64,000 nucleotides of DNA from Deferribacteraceae bacterium V6Fe1 (GCA_022813675.1 CP063375.1:248001-312000), one strand, 5' to 3'. Shown: positions 36,844-51,908, numbered from the stretch's first letter. Numbers and translations: made by a program. The notes: a model not told the origin generated them from the sequence alone.

Positions 36844-37914
36844 TTACAGACCTGCCTGTTTTAATTTTTCAGTCTGGTCGTAGGTTATCAGTGCATCTAT
36901 AAGCTCATCCAGTTCACCTTCCAATACCCTGTCAAGGTGATAAATAGTAAGATTTATTCTGTGGTCAGTAACCCTATTTTGAGGAAAGTTATAAGTCCTT
37001 ATCCTTTCACTTCTATCTCCGGAACCTACTTGAAGCTTTCGGTTTTCTGCAACCTCCTCAGCTTGTTTTCTTATCTCCATTTCAAGAAGTTTTGCTTTTA
37101 GTAGCTTCATCGCCTTTTCTCTGTTTTTAATTTGACTCCTTTCATCCTGACAGGTAACAACTATACCCGTGGGCTCATGGGTAATACGCACTGCTGAATC
37201 GGTTGTATTTACGTGCTGGCCTCCCGCACCGCTACTTCTGTATACGTCAATCCTTAGATCCGTAGGATTTATTTCTATATCGACATCTTCTGCCTCAGGC
37301 AAAACAGCGACAGTACAAGCAGATGTATGAATCCTGCCACCTGATTCGGTAGTCGGTATTCTCTGGACTCTATGCCCACCTGCCTCATATTTTAATCTGC
37401 TATATGCCCCATGCCCTTTAATTAAAACAACTACCTCTTTGTAACCACCTACACCTGTTTCATTAAAATCCACAATCTCCGTTTTCCACCTTCTCATTTC
37501 TGCGTAACGTGTATACATTCTTAAAAGATCGCCGGCAAAAAGTGAAGCCTCATCACCACCTGTACCTGCCCTGATTTCAAGGTATATATTTTTTTCATCA
37601 TATGGGTCTTTTGGCAAAAGCAGTAATTTTAACTCTTCTGTCAGCTTTGCTATCTTTTCTTTGTTTTCATCGATATCCATTTCCGCCATTTCAACCAGCT
37701 CTTTATCATCAGAAGTTTTTAAAATCTCTTTGGCCTCATCGATGATTGTTAGCACAACTTTATATTCTTCATATTTTTCAACTATTGGCTTTAAATCCGA
37801 TAGTTCTTTGGCAAGTTTTTGGTACTTCTCCTGATCGGATATTATGGCCGGGTCACTAATCATGCCTGTTATCTTATTATATTTATCAACAATTTCTTCA
37901 AGCTTACTAAACAT
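36844..37914 (-). CDS. prfA: Peptide chain release factor 1
   Basis: 356 aa, recognises UAA and UAG. The PxT codon-recognition motif is in [17 protein letters not shown] and the catalytic GGQ in [17 protein letters not shown]. Overlaps the DUF1385 stop by 8 bases. Confidence 0.97.
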   Translation of the reverse strand: MFSKLEEIVDKYNKITGMISDPAIISDQEKYQKLAKELSDLKPIVEKYEEYKVVLTIIDEAKEILKTSDDKELVEMAEMDIDENKEKIAKLTEELKLLLLPKDPYDEKNIYLEIRAGTGGDEASLFAGDLLRMYTRYAEMRRWKTEIVDFNETGVGGYKEVVVLIKGHGAYSRLKYEAGGHRVQRIPTTESGGRIHTSACTVAVLPEAEDVDIEINPTDLRIDVYRSSGAGGQHVNTTDSAVRITHEPTGIVVTCQDERSQIKNREKAMKLLKAKLLEMEIRKQAEEVAENRKLQVGSGDRSERIRTYNFPQNRVTDHRINLTIYHLDRVLEGELDELIDALITYDQTEKLKQAGL

Positions 37915-38809
37915 ATATCAGCTCCTCAGAATCATTATTTTCACCAAGTGCTTCTTTTATTGATATAAGCGCAACCTCAAGTTGAGAGTCATCAGGCTCC
38001 CTTGTAGTAATTTTTTGAAGCCATAATCCCGGCTTTATCAGCATGTTTACAATAAAATTATCTTTATATTTGCTACTTAATTTTAAGACTTCGTATGAGA
38101 TACCTGCAATCACAGGGAGCAAAATCAATCGGGATGATAGTTTTATTAGGAAATGAGAATCCTTAGGTATTAAAGAAAATACAAAAATACTGACTATCAT
38201 AACAATTAGCAAAAAACTTGTACCGCATCTTGGATGTAGTCTGCTCATCCCTCTGGCATTTTCAACTGTCAACGGGAGTCCGCTCTCATACGTAAAAATC
38301 GCCTTATGCTCTGCACCGTGATACTCAAAAACCCTTTTGATATCCTTCATAAAAGATATTATATAAATGTAAGCAACAAAAAATATTACCCTAATTACCC
38401 CATCAACAGCATTAAACACCAAAAAAGATTCTTTAATAGCGGGAAAAACATGCTTTAGCATCTCCGTCAAAAAAAGCGGGAGAAAAACAAAAAGAAGTGC
38501 ACCGAGTCCAAGCCCCATGACCATTGCCGCAAATATCTCTTTCTTAGTGACCTTTTCACTCCCTTCCCCCATGGCATGATATGCACTGAAATTAAGTGCC
38601 TTAACACCTAAAACAAGTGCATTGTAAAGACCTATTAGCCCTCTTAAAAAAGGTTTCTTAAATAATTTATTATTATCTATCTTTACCTTTTCTTTCTTTA
38701 CCACAATCTTTTTATCTTCACGACGAACAGCTATGACCAAGCTCTCAGGGGCTCTCATCATTACGCCCTCAATCACAGCCTGACCGCCGATATCTACACA
38801 TTTTCCCAT
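37907..38809 (-). CDS. DUF1385 family membrane protein
   Basis: 300 aa. It begins with the family hallmark [24 protein letters not shown]. About four transmembrane segments occupy residues 90-165 and 195-245, with [17 protein letters not shown] and [14 protein letters not shown] between them. This gene commonly precedes prfA, as here. Its biochemical role is unknown; a metal- or quinone-linked function cannot be judged from the sequence. Confidence 0.9.
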   Translation of the reverse strand: MGKCVDIGGQAVIEGVMMRAPESLVIAVRREDKKIVVKKEKVKIDNNKLFKKPFLRGLIGLYNALVLGVKALNFSAYHAMGEGSEKVTKKEIFAAMVMGLGLGALLFVFLPLFLTEMLKHVFPAIKESFLVFNAVDGVIRVIFFVAYIYIISFMKDIKRVFEYHGAEHKAIFTYESGLPLTVENARGMSRLHPRCGTSFLLIVMIVSIFVFSLIPKDSHFLIKLSSRLILLPVIAGISYEVLKLSSKYKDNFIVNMLIKPGLWLQKITTREPDDSQLEVALISIKEALGENNDSEELIYV

Positions 38810-38830
38810 ATTTTCACCTAAGAAAAAGAG

Positions 38831-39571
38831 CTAATTAAGTCTGCCGCTCTCTTTTAGAAATTTTTTATACTTTTCCCTGACTTCACTCGCTTTACCGCAA
38901 GTGAATTCATTTTCCGGACAAGGTCCGAAAACACACCCAGGGCCTGCTTTAGAAAAAATAGAAGGAGCCACTTTGATGCACTCTTCAAGCATCTTTTCAG
39001 CCATTTTACGGATTTCCCACTGCGCTCTGTTGCAACACCTTATCCTGAAAAAGTGTAACAACTCTCTGGCGTTCATAGTTACAATAATCTTGGTTTCACA
39101 AGCGTTAGGAAGAATATATCTGGCATCTTCACTCGGAATGCCCAAACTTACTAACTCGTCGTAAAAAGATGCAATATTTTCCATCAACTTTTCATATTTC
39201 CCTGCCGCATCACTATTTTTTATAGTTTCTGGGAAAATATACTCAAACCCATCCTTATGCTTCACATATCTCTGAGATTTTTGAGAATAACTTGCTATTC
39301 TATGCCTTACAAGCTGATGGGTCAACGCTCTTGACACACCTTCTATTCCAAATGAAAAACTAACATGTTCAAGAACTGAATGATGCCCGATTCTAACAAT
39401 TTTCTCAATAAATGACTCTACGTCACTTTTGGAAAGTTTTTCATTCAAGCCATCTATATCTGAATCGGTATAACAAAGCTTTGCCGCCAAAGCGGCCAAG
39501 TTTTCAGGATCAAAGGTATGCCTTAGGAGACATACCTTTACATCAACATTTTTAGACAAAGCTCTTCCCAA
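38831..39571 (-). CDS. thyX: FAD-dependent thymidylate synthase
   Basis: Makes dTMP from dUMP using methylene-THF, FAD and NADPH, as an alternative to ThyA. The ThyX motif RHRxxSxxxxSxR is visible in HQLVRHRIASYSQKSQR (about 85-101). ILPNACETKIIVTMNARELLHFFRIR follows (residues 147 onward). No ATG start fits: TTG at 39571 or TTG at 39559 are the in-frame choices, so the N-terminus is uncertain by a few residues. It sits 2 bases after rpmE. Confidence 0.93.
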   Translation of the reverse strand: MGRALSKNVDVKVCLLRHTFDPENLAALAAKLCYTDSDIDGLNEKLSKSDVESFIEKIVRIGHHSVLEHVSFSFGIEGVSRALTHQLVRHRIASYSQKSQRYVKHKDGFEYIFPETIKNSDAAGKYEKLMENIASFYDELVSLGIPSEDARYILPNACETKIIVTMNARELLHFFRIRCCNRAQWEIRKMAEKMLEECIKVAPSIFSKAGPGCVFGPCPENEFTCGKASEVREKYKKFLKESGRLN

Positions 39572-39573
39572 AT

Positions 39574-39795
39574 CTACTTAGATTTTTTATTAGCGTTAGC
39601 ATCACCGTATTTCTTCATAAACTTCTCAACTCTACCTGCAGCATCAACAAATTTCTGTTTACCGGTGAAAAACGGGTGGCAAGCAGAACAGATTGCAATA
39701 CTGTCCTTTTTGGCTGTGGACTTAGTCACTATCTCATTTCCACAAGCACATTTAAATATCACTTCTTTGTATTCAGGATGGATTCCTTCTTTCAT
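39574..39795 (-). CDS. rpmE: 50S ribosomal protein L31
   Basis: 73 aa from the ATG at 39795, which is preceded by [22 protein letters not shown] and the zinc cysteines in FKCACGNE and [17 protein letters not shown] mark the C-plus type. The frame opens upstream, but the extension is not L31-like. It is the usual neighbour of rho. Confidence 0.95.
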   Translation of the reverse strand: MKEGIHPEYKEVIFKCACGNEIVTKSTAKKDSIAICSACHPFFTGKQKFVDAAGRVEKFMKKYGDANANKKSK

Positions 39796-39876
39796 ATCTC
39801 TACTCCTTTTATCAAAAATATCTACGCAAGATTTCTCTACTAACACACTTAAACTATTTTATCAACAAAAATCATA

Positions 39877-41118
39877 TTACTTATTCATAGATTCCAAAAA
39901 TTCTTTATTGGTTTTAGTCCCCTTTATCTTATCAAGGAAAAATTCCATAGCATCTACTGAATTCATATTATTTAAGAATCTTCTTAAAATCCACACTTTA
40001 TTTATTTCATCTTTATCAAGAAGGAGCTCTTCCCTTCTCGTACCAGATTTATTAATATCAATAGCAGGAAAAATTCTCCTTTCAACAAGTCTTCTGTCAA
40101 GATGAAGCTCCATATTACCGGTACCCTTAAACTCTTCAAAAATAACTTCATCCATTCTTGAACCGGTATCAATAAGTGCCGTAGCTATGATTGTCAAGCT
40201 GCCGCCCTCTTCTATATTTCTTGCTGCTCCAAAAAATCTTTTAGGTTTATGAAGCGCATTTGAATCAACGCCACCGGACAAAACCTTCCCGCTGGGTGGC
40301 TCAATAGAGTTATAAGCACGAGCAAGCCTTGTGATACTGTCAAGGAGTATGCACACATCCCTGCCTGTCTCAACTAATCTTTTAGCTTTATTTAAAACCA
40401 TTTCCGATACCTGAACATGTCTGTAAGCAGGCTCGTCAAATGTAGAACTTACCACTTCCGCGTTAACTGACCTTTTCATATCTGTAACTTCTTCCGGACG
40501 CTCATCGATGAGCAAGATAATCATATAAACTTCAGGGTGATTTTCCGTAATACTATTTGCAACAGATTTTAGCAGCATCGTTTTACCTGTTTTAGGGGGA
40601 GCAACAATCAATCCCCTCTGACCTTTACCTATCGGAGAAATCATATTGATTATTCTGGTATCATATTTGGTAGGGAAAGCCTCCAAATTAAGTCTTTCTT
40701 CAGGGAAAAGCGGAGTCAAGTTTTCAAAAAGATTTCTTTGGCGATTTGGCTCAAGAAAATTTATCTTTTCAATCTTTAAAAGAGCAAAATACTTCTCATT
40801 GTCCTTAGGTGGCCTGATTTCACCTTCTATGGTATCACCGTTTCTAAGCCCAAATTTTCTTATCTGTGCGGGTGAAACATATATATCGTCAGGACCCGGC
40901 AGATAGTTATACCCCGGTGACCTTAAAAAACCAAAGCCATCAGGAAGTATTTCAAGCACCCCTTGACCGTAAATCTGACCATTGTTAGCACTTGTGGCTT
41001 TTAGAATTTCAAAAATTAACTCTTGCTTTAATAAACCCTGAGGATTTTCAACACCTGTTTTTTCAGCAATTTCAACCAGCTCCTCAATAGAGCATACCTT
41101 TAAATCGGATAAATTCAC
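39877..41118 (-). CDS. rho: Transcription termination factor Rho
   Basis: 413-aa hexameric RNA helicase. N-terminal Rho domain and OB fold ([35 protein letters not shown]), then the ATPase with Walker [36 protein letters not shown] and [22 protein letters not shown]. The start is GTG at 41118, preceded by AGAGGTG. It has its own promoter and a leader of about 95 bases, compatible with autoregulation. Confidence 0.97.
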   Translation of the reverse strand: MNLSDLKVCSIEELVEIAEKTGVENPQGLLKQELIFEILKATSANNGQIYGQGVLEILPDGFGFLRSPGYNYLPGPDDIYVSPAQIRKFGLRNGDTIEGEIRPPKDNEKYFALLKIEKINFLEPNRQRNLFENLTPLFPEERLNLEAFPTKYDTRIINMISPIGKGQRGLIVAPPKTGKTMLLKSVANSITENHPEVYMIILLIDERPEEVTDMKRSVNAEVVSSTFDEPAYRHVQVSEMVLNKAKRLVETGRDVCILLDSITRLARAYNSIEPPSGKVLSGGVDSNALHKPKRFFGAARNIEEGGSLTIIATALIDTGSRMDEVIFEEFKGTGNMELHLDRRLVERRIFPAIDINKSGTRREELLLDKDEINKVWILRRFLNNMNSVDAMEFFLDKIKGTKTNKEFLESMNK

Positions 41119-41223
41119 GATCTACACCTCTTTTCTGAATAATTTAGTCAATCGACATAAAAATTTTGTTTTGTAAGGTTTCCTTCACTTTTCTTTGGAT
41201 TTTGAAGACCTTCGGATAACCTT

Positions 41224-41252
41224 TTTTTAAACTCATCAAAACTTAAAGTCAA
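41224..41252 (-). promoter_or_regulatory. Candidate promoter of rho
   Basis: Minus strand TTGACT (41252-41247), a 17-base spacer and TAAAAA (41229-41224), inside the 158-base gap before rho. Confidence 0.55.
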
Positions 41253-41276
41253 GTTTTTTATACTTCTTTTTTTAGC

Positions 41277-45265
<3,989 letters not shown>

Positions 45266-45276
<11 letters not shown>

Positions 45277-45904
45277 AATTAATCACCATCACTCCGTTCC
45301 CTATCGGCAACAATGTATAATTTTTACATTTACATTTAATCTCACTGTAAAATTCTCTTAACAGTCTGACCCCTGCAATATATTTGTAAGGGATCTCGCA
45401 ATCTTCCTGCAACAAATAACCATACAGCATAAAGTCGTCAAACACTACCGTTGCACCTTCGAAAATTACATTTTTTAAGTAATACCAAATTTTCCCGTAA
45501 TCTCTTTTTATGGAGTCCACAAATACAAAGTCATATTTCTTAACAGTATTCTGCAAAAAGTTTTCAGCAAAATCGTGATGAAATGTCACATTTTCAGATT
45601 TAGCAAAATTTTCTTTTGCAAGATTTATCCTTATCAGGTTTGAATCGACAGCATCGATTTTAACTTCTTTGCAATAATTTAACATATATGTGGAAGCACC
45701 CGCACCGCAACCGATTTCCAAAATGTTTTTCGGTTTGAGAGAGTTTACCATACTTTTTAAAAAAAGTGCCACATCAAGTTCAAGCACAGGGATATTGTAA
45801 CAGTTTGACAAATGATAAATTTTCAGAAAGTTATCATCAAAGAAGTCTCTTTTCTGCTTTTCGGAAAAAGCCCTTGAGAATATTGATCGTTCAGCCCTAA
45901 TCAT
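45266..45904 (-). CDS. Class I SAM-dependent O-methyltransferase family protein
   Basis: 212 aa, COG4122-like. SAM motif I is ILEIGCGAGASTYML, followed by IDAVDSN (motif II) and YDFVFVDSIK (motif IV-like). VVFDDFMLYGYLLQ follows. The target is unknown; the neighbouring U32 gene suggests RNA modification, since TrmR, a tRNA cmo5U/mo5U methyltransferase of this family, acts with TrhP in Bacillus. That is inference from gene pairing. Confidence 0.85.
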
Positions 45905-46390
45905 TTATTTTAACTTGTTTTTCGTTGGTGTCAGACGCTCGCTGATTTTTGAAGCAAACTCGGAATCTATATTTGCAATTTCGGTTAAAATTTTTCCTGC
46001 CGTCATCGGAGCCATTTTTTGAAACAAGCTCACAGCCTTGTCAAGCTCCATCTTTACAATGGCTTTGGCTGCCGACTTAGCCTTAGTTGAGCCGTAGACC
46101 TTAGCAAGTTTATCAAGATTTTCATCTTCAGCAATTCTTATTTTGTTGTAAAGCTCTTCCAACTTGGCCCTAATTGCAACGAGCTCCTTCTCTTTTTCCA
46201 TCAATGACTGCTCAAAACTCTTTAATTCTTGCTCTTTCTTATTAAGCTCCGCTTCCTTTTTATTCAATATTTCTTCTTTTTGCTTCAAATTATCCGCAAT
46301 AGACTTCAATTCATTGTAATCCATTGTTTCCGCATAGACCGTAAAACCGAATATACACACTATAAACAAAATAATATTAAAAATTTTCAT
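45905..46390 (-). CDS. MotE-like flagellar protein
   Basis: 161 aa from the ATG at 46390. Signal peptide or anchor at about 1-21 (ends VYAE), then a Lys/Glu-rich coiled coil (about 30-95), then an MgtE-N-like helical domain (AKSAAKAIVKMELDKAVSLFQKMAPMTAGKILTEI). This architecture matches MotE/FliK-region proteins that stabilise MotC or gate stator assembly in some bacteria. The usual YEsM motif reads YGST. It follows fliJ with a 14-base overlap. Confidence 0.75.
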   Translation of the reverse strand: MKIFNIILFIVCIFGFTVYAETMDYNELKSIADNLKQKEEILNKKEAELNKKEQELKSFEQSLMEKEKELVAIRAKLEELYNKIRIAEDENLDKLAKVYGSTKAKSAAKAIVKMELDKAVSLFQKMAPMTAGKILTEIANIDSEFASKISERLTPTKNKLK

Positions 46391-46808
46391 TATTAAACCT
46401 CGTAACCACAAGCTCATCTATCATTTTCATCTCTTCTTTATTAAGATACATAAGATAATTTTTTATATGTTTATCTTTCAGCTTTTCCATTACCTTTACA
46501 TCGTTCATGGCACTGACGACACTTTTCTTCTGTTTTTCAATATCACTTTCCAACCTTTTTTTCAAACCTTTTAACTCTTCAAGCTCTTTTTCCAGCTTTT
46601 CTATATAAAGCTCATACATCTTTATAAATTGAAAATTTTTCGCATCTTTCATATCCACCATATTTTTATTTATGTCAGCCAATACCTTTTCGATACCATA
46701 ATTAGCTTCCTTGAGTTTATTTTGAATCTCAGTCAATTTTTTCTTTTCAAGCTCAAGCTTCCTCTCTCTATACTCAAGGACTTTTTGCAATTTAAAATCT
46801 TTTTTCAT
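46377..46808 (-). CDS. fliJ: Flagellar export chaperone FliJ
   Basis: 143 aa, almost entirely one long coiled coil with FKLQKVLEYRERKLELEKK at the start and a central KLEKELEELKGLKKRLESDIEKQKK. It couples FliI to FlhA in flagellar export. Position directly after fliI supports the call. Confidence 0.88.
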   Translation of the reverse strand: MKKDFKLQKVLEYRERKLELEKKKLTEIQNKLKEANYGIEKVLADINKNMVDMKDAKNFQFIKMYELYIEKLEKELEELKGLKKRLESDIEKQKKSVVSAMNDVKVMEKLKDKHIKNYLMYLNKEEMKMIDELVVTRFNNENF

Positions 46809-46809
46809 C

Positions 46810-48117
46810 TTAGCTCATGACAATTTCTTTAACTTTTTTAATAGAATCTTCAAATTTCCATTTTTCATTTACTTTCTGTTTCAAAAAATCGTTAATCCTT
46901 TCGATTTTAGCAATAGCCTCATCTATCCTCTTGTTAGAGCCTTTGACATAGGCGCCTATATTTATTAAATCCTCCGCCTCATTGTAAGAAGCTATCAAAT
47001 CTCTAATTTTCCCTGCCATATCGTATATATCTTCATCAATTATCTCTTTCATCAACCTGCTTGCACTTGAGAGAACATCAATCGCAGGGAAGTGATTTTT
47101 AGCGGCAAGTCTTCTGTCGAGCACAATATGCCCGTCAATAATAGACCTCACGGAATCAGCAATAGGGTCATTCATATCATCCCCTTCAACCAAAACGGTA
47201 TAAAGCCCCGTCACTGTCCCCTCACCTTTTTTTGTACCTGCCCTCTCAAGCAGCTTTGGCAAAAGTGCAAATACTGATGGGGTATAACCTTTTGATGTAG
47301 GGGGCTCTCCAACGGTAAGCCCAATCTCTCTTTGTGCCATAGCAAATCTTGTTACTGAGTCCATCATAAACATTACATTTTTACCTTGCCTTCTAAAAAA
47401 TTCGGCAATGGCTGTAGCGACAAATGCTCCCAACTTTCTCACCAGAGGGGACTGGTCGCTGGTTGCTACAACAACAACACTCCTTTTCAGCCCCTCTTCC
47501 CCCAAATCCCTTTCTATAAATTCTCTTACTTCTCTCCCTCTTTCTCCAATAAGAGCGATGACATTTACTTCAGCAAGTGTATTTCTGGCAATCATCCCAA
47601 GTAGGACGCTCTTACCAACACCGCTACCGGCAAATATACCTACCCTCTGCCCTTTACCAACGGTAATCAAAGAATCTATTGCTTTAATCCCCGTAGGTAT
47701 TGCATTTTTTATAATTTCCCTCTCCATAGGCTTAGGAGGCTCAGAGTAAACAGGCACCAATTCATAATCTTTAATATCCCCTTGCCCGTCAATTGGGTTG
47801 CCAAGTCCATCAAGGACTCTCCCCAGCAAATTTTCAGATACTTTAACAACATTACCATAGGAGACATTCTTTACTATACTCCCAGGGGCAATCCCTTCAT
47901 TTTCACCGTATGGCATAAGCACAATTCTATCGTCCTTAAAACCCACAATTTCGGCCAAAACCTTTGACCCTGCAATATTTGTAATCTCACATCTCGTGCC
48001 TATTCCAAGAAGCGGCCCATCAGCCTCAATAGTAAGTCCGACTATTTTCGTGACCTTACCCTGAAGGGTGGGGGAAATTTTGGGATTAACCTTTTTAAGA
48101 ACCTTTAAATTCTTCAT
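46810..48117 (-). CDS. fliI: Flagellum-specific ATPase FliI
   Basis: 435 aa. Walker A GIFAGSGVGKSVLLG, VIALIGERGREVREFIE, and the C-terminal SRLMKEIIDEDIYD are typical of the FliI/YscN group. It energises flagellar export. Overlaps fliH by 23 bases. Confidence 0.96.
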   Translation of the reverse strand: MKNLKVLKKVNPKISPTLQGKVTKIVGLTIEADGPLLGIGTRCEITNIAGSKVLAEIVGFKDDRIVLMPYGENEGIAPGSIVKNVSYGNVVKVSENLLGRVLDGLGNPIDGQGDIKDYELVPVYSEPPKPMEREIIKNAIPTGIKAIDSLITVGKGQRVGIFAGSGVGKSVLLGMIARNTLAEVNVIALIGERGREVREFIERDLGEEGLKRSVVVVATSDQSPLVRKLGAFVATAIAEFFRRQGKNVMFMMDSVTRFAMAQREIGLTVGEPPTSKGYTPSVFALLPKLLERAGTKKGEGTVTGLYTVLVEGDDMNDPIADSVRSIIDGHIVLDRRLAAKNHFPAIDVLSSASRLMKEIIDEDIYDMAGKIRDLIASYNEAEDLINIGAYVKGSNKRIDEAIAKIERINDFLKQKVNEKWKFEDSIKKVKEIVMS

Positions 48118-48823
48118 AAAGCCGTTCTTTAAATTCTTTAATAAGACTATCGATTGTAAAATCTATCATTCCTATATTGGTTTTGACTTTCAAACCACCT
48201 TTTAAAATATTTGGATCTGCCTCGATATCATAACCTAAATTCATACCTTCCACTATCTCTTTGTCAGACGGTGAAACAATAAATGTAACGTCGGTATACT
48301 CTTTTAATTTATCCATGATATTTTTTATGACACTTTCTATCAGATTATCGTTTATCTTTCTTTCAATACCAATTATTTCCGTTATAAAGGATGTTATCAG
48401 TTTTGGAAGACTTTCATCAAGCTCATCTATACTCTTTTTTATATCAGTAATTGCACTGGTTACTTTTTCATATTCATTTGTTAGCAGGTTCAGATAATCC
48501 TTTTTCTCAGCTTCATACTTACTTTTTTGCTCCGATAAAGCCTCATCTCTACCCTTTTTAAGACCTTCCTGAAAACCCTTTTCATACCCTTTTTTTTCTG
48601 CATCTTTCAGCGACTTTTCATCAAAAGCAGGCCTTTCGTCCGTTTTTTTTGTCTGTAAATCCGCTTTTAATCCTTCAGTGCTATCAGGATTATTCGTTGA
48701 ATTGAAAGATGTGAGCTCTTTAAAAGGGAATTTTTTAACACCTCTCTCCGTCGAAGTAAATGTTTTGAATGAATATGTCTGAACTTTGCCGATTGTTGAT
48801 GACTTGATAATCTTTTTAGGCAT
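48095..48823 (-). CDS. fliH: Flagellar assembly protein FliH
   Basis: 242 aa. N-terminal variable part, then the central AEKKGYEKGFQEGLKKGRDEA with repeated GxxxG-type spacing that is the FliH hallmark, and a C-terminal domain (ITSFITEIIGIERKINDNLIESVIKN) that binds FliI. Lies between fliG and fliI as usual. Confidence 0.9.
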   Translation of the reverse strand: MPKKIIKSSTIGKVQTYSFKTFTSTERGVKKFPFKELTSFNSTNNPDSTEGLKADLQTKKTDERPAFDEKSLKDAEKKGYEKGFQEGLKKGRDEALSEQKSKYEAEKKDYLNLLTNEYEKVTSAITDIKKSIDELDESLPKLITSFITEIIGIERKINDNLIESVIKNIMDKLKEYTDVTFIVSPSDKEIVEGMNLGYDIEADPNILKGGLKVKTNIGMIDFTIDSLIKEFKERLYEEFKGS

Positions 48824-48831
48824 ACTTTATC

Positions 48832-49839
48832 CTAAACATATTGCTCTTCATCGCCACCTGAAATACTGACAACACCTTCCTCATCAAGCTCTCTTACAAT
48901 TTCAACGATTTCATGCTGAGCTTTTTCCACATCTTTAAGCTTTACCGGACCCATATAATCCATCTCTTCTTTCATAGTCTCGACAGCTCGTTTTGACATA
49001 GATTCAAAAAATCTATTTTTCAGCTCTTCATCAGCCCCTTTAAGCGCAAGCGTAAGTGTATTTTTATCAGCCCTCTTTAATATCTCTTGTATAGCCTGCT
49101 GACCAAGACGCTTAATATCCTCAAACACAAACATCATATCTCTAATGCTTGCCACAAGCTCAGGTGCGTCCTTTTCAAGCCTTTCAAGGGTCTGCTTGCT
49201 TGCAGTCCTGTCCATCCGGTTAAAAATTTCCGCCACGGATTTAACTCCGCCTACCTCTACATTATAAGAGCTGATAGATTCAAACCTCTCCTCTAAGACT
49301 TTTGATAAGGTTTTAACTACAGAAGGCGAAATGTCTTGAAGGTTGGCAATCCTTATGGCCACTTCTGCCTTCAAATCTTCCGGAAGCTCTGCCAATGACT
49401 CTGCAGCCTGACTTGGATCAAGGTGGGCAAGTATCAGAGCAATTGTCTGGGGATGCTCATTTTGAATAAATTTTGCCAATTGCTTAGGTTCTATTTTTGT
49501 AAGAAATTCAAACCCTGAAGATTGCTCAAGTAACTTGGTAAGTCTATCTATAATCTTTCTTGCCCTTTCAGGGCCAAGTGATTTTGTCAATACGCTTTTA
49601 GCATAGTCAAGACCACCTTTGCTTATAAATTTCTTAGCCAAAAGCATATTATAAAACTCTTCCACAACAGCTTCCATCGTATCAGGGTCTACCATTTTGG
49701 TAAGAGCTATCTCTCTCGAGATATCCTGTACTTCATCATCATCAAGCTCTCCCAAAATTTTGGAAGAAAGCTCTTCCCCTAACGTTATCAGAAGCATAGC
49801 AGCTTTTTTAATCCCTGTCATATTTTGAGTATCAGCCAT
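48832..49839 (-). CDS. fliG: Flagellar motor switch protein FliG
   Basis: 335 aa. N-terminal KKAAMLLITLGEELSSKILG, central EHPQTIALILAHLDPSQAA, and the C-terminal MFVFEDIKRLGQQAIQEILK with the charged torque helix following. It binds FliF, FliM and the stator. Next to fliF and fliH. Confidence 0.95.
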   Translation of the reverse strand: MADTQNMTGIKKAAMLLITLGEELSSKILGELDDDEVQDISREIALTKMVDPDTMEAVVEEFYNMLLAKKFISKGGLDYAKSVLTKSLGPERARKIIDRLTKLLEQSSGFEFLTKIEPKQLAKFIQNEHPQTIALILAHLDPSQAAESLAELPEDLKAEVAIRIANLQDISPSVVKTLSKVLEERFESISSYNVEVGGVKSVAEIFNRMDRTASKQTLERLEKDAPELVASIRDMMFVFEDIKRLGQQAIQEILKRADKNTLTLALKGADEELKNRFFESMSKRAVETMKEEMDYMGPVKLKDVEKAQHEIVEIVRELDEEGVVSISGGDEEQYV

Positions 49840-49843
49840 ACTT

Positions 49844-51520
49844 TTAAGCTCCGCCCTCTCTTATCCACGCTTTTATAAGATTTGCTATCATCTCAGGGTC
49901 TTCATTTGCTGACTCTTCAATCTTCTTTAGCATAACCTTTGCCTTAACGGAATCAACATCCATAGGCACGCTTTCATCAAGCTCCGATTCTATCTCTTTC
50001 TCAAGCTCTTCAAGTGTCTTAGGAAATTTTATATCATCGTCTACCAATAAGTTTAGCCCTTCACCTTTTCCTGCACCAGCCCCACCACCTACGGCGGCAA
50101 GTGTACCGTATTTTGTTTCTTTAACTTCACCAAGTCTTTTGATAATCTTTTTAAACACAAGAAGATAGAAAAGTAAAAATACCAAGATGGCAGACAAATA
50201 CTTAGCACCTTTAAGTGCATAATCTATATACATTTGCCTTTTGACCACAGTCACCTCAGCCGCTGAAGCCGTGGTGTCGAAAGATACATTAGATACCTCT
50301 ATTTTATCCCCTCTTGTTTCATTAAAGCCTACTGCGTTTGCCACAAGATTCTTAATTCTTTCTACTTCTTCGGGGGTACGCTGCACAAACTTCTGTGTTT
50401 TTTTTCCATTTACCTCTTCAACAACAACCTTATCGTTTAAAACGACGGCAACGGTAAGCCTTTTTATCTCTCCAGGGCTTTTTAACTGTTTTGTAACAGT
50501 CTTGCCAACTTCAAAATTCTGTACCTCATCCGTCTTGCTATACTGAGAATTACCATTATTTCCCGTGATATCAGGTTCAGCCAAATTTGACTGAACGCCC
50601 GGCACACCTTGAGGAACATTTTTAGAATTTGTGCTTGACACTTCCGTCGACTGCTGAGACCTTAGCACAGGATTAGGGTCATACTCCTCTTTGGTAACCT
50701 CTTCTTTATTAAAATCCATTTCAAGACTTACCTGCACTACGGCATTACCGGCTCCCAAAACACTGTCAAGAAGGCTTGAAACCTTATTTTTTAAGTATGA
50801 TTCCCTTTTCTTTGTATATTCAAGCTGAGTCTGACTAAGCATTACGCCCAGGTTATCTTCATTCAAAAAATCACTTAAAAGCCTGCCCTGTGTATCCACT
50901 ATCTGAACGTTTTCAAGCTTAAGCCCTTTCACTGCACCGGCTACAAGGGAAGCAATTGCCTTTACCTGCCCCCTGTCGATAGGGCCATTTAAATTTAATA
51001 TAACCGCTGCTTTTGCTTCACTTTCTTCACTTACAAAAAGTCTCTCTTTCGGGATAGTAAGATGCACCCTTGCTTCTTTCACTTCGTTAAGACTGGCAAT
51101 TGTCCTTGCAAGCTCACCCTGCAAAGCTCTTTGATAATTCACATTTTGAACAAACTCGGTCATGCCAAAATTTGTCTTGTCAAACAGTTCAAATCCTGCC
51201 CCGCCACCACTTGGAACACCCTCTTTTGCCAGTTCTATCCTTGTTTCATATACAAAATTTTGAGGAACCTCAATAGTCCTACCACTATCTTTCAACTGGT
51301 AAGGCACTTGCCTTTCCTTTAACTTTTCTATAACAGATGCGGCATCTTGCTGATTTAAATTATAATAAAGGGTCTTGTAAACAGGCTTGTTTGCCCAGAC
51401 GATAAGAACGATGGATGAAATAATTACTGCAAAAACAGCTCCCACAATGGAGACCTTTTGCATCAGATTCATTTTTGAAAAAACTTCAAGAAACTGCGAA
51501 TAAATATCTTTTAAAGTCAT
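49844..51520 (-). CDS. fliF: Flagellar MS-ring protein FliF
   Basis: 558 aa. Transmembrane helix near 23-45, then YYNLNQQDAASVIEKL, VPSGGGAGFELFD, NYQRALQGELARTI and ARVHLTIPKERLF (ring-building motif), a variable periplasmic loop, a second transmembrane helix (about 450-470) and a cytoplasmic tail that binds FliG. Confidence 0.95.
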   Translation of the reverse strand: MTLKDIYSQFLEVFSKMNLMQKVSIVGAVFAVIISSIVLIVWANKPVYKTLYYNLNQQDAASVIEKLKERQVPYQLKDSGRTIEVPQNFVYETRIELAKEGVPSGGGAGFELFDKTNFGMTEFVQNVNYQRALQGELARTIASLNEVKEARVHLTIPKERLFVSEESEAKAAVILNLNGPIDRGQVKAIASLVAGAVKGLKLENVQIVDTQGRLLSDFLNEDNLGVMLSQTQLEYTKKRESYLKNKVSSLLDSVLGAGNAVVQVSLEMDFNKEEVTKEEYDPNPVLRSQQSTEVSSTNSKNVPQGVPGVQSNLAEPDITGNNGNSQYSKTDEVQNFEVGKTVTKQLKSPGEIKRLTVAVVLNDKVVVEEVNGKKTQKFVQRTPEEVERIKNLVANAVGFNETRGDKIEVSNVSFDTTASAAEVTVVKRQMYIDYALKGAKYLSAILVFLLFYLLVFKKIIKRLGEVKETKYGTLAAVGGGAGAGKGEGLNLLVDDDIKFPKTLEELEKEIESELDESVPMDVDSVKAKVMLKKIEESANEDPEMIANLIKAWIREGGA

Positions 51521-51523
51521 AAA

Positions 51524-51829
51524 TTATACCTGAGTCCTCATTATCTCCTGATAAGCTTCCAAAAGCTTATTCCTTACTTCCATCATAAGTTTTAATGAAA
51601 CATCGGCCTTTTGCAAAGCTATCATAGTTTCGTGAATATCTTGTGTTTCGCCGTTTAATACTTTCTTTATTGCTTCATCCGCATTAAGCTGAGCATCGTT
51701 TACATCCTTGAGGGCATCTTTAAGTAAATCACCAAAGTTAACGCTACTCTCGCCACTTTTAGATTCACTCTTTTTATCAGTATCAAGTTTGTTTGGAAGT
51801 AAAAAATCTATCCTGTTTATCTCAGCCAT
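51524..51829 (-). CDS. fliE: Flagellar hook-basal body protein FliE
   Basis: 101 aa. SSVNFGDLLKDALKDVNDAQ and the C-terminal MIALQKADVSLKLMMEVRNKLLEAYQEIMRTQV (the last motif is the conserved end) identify FliE, which joins the MS ring and rod. The 79-base gap upstream holds no visible gene or strong signal. Confidence 0.94.
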   Translation of the reverse strand: MAEINRIDFLLPNKLDTDKKSESKSGESSVNFGDLLKDALKDVNDAQLNADEAIKKVLNGETQDIHETMIALQKADVSLKLMMEVRNKLLEAYQEIMRTQV

Positions 51830-51908
51830 AATTCCCTCTTTTTTAATTATAACAAAAATATTCTTATTTACAATACTATAATTTATCTATTCATTCTAAT
51901 TTTTAAAC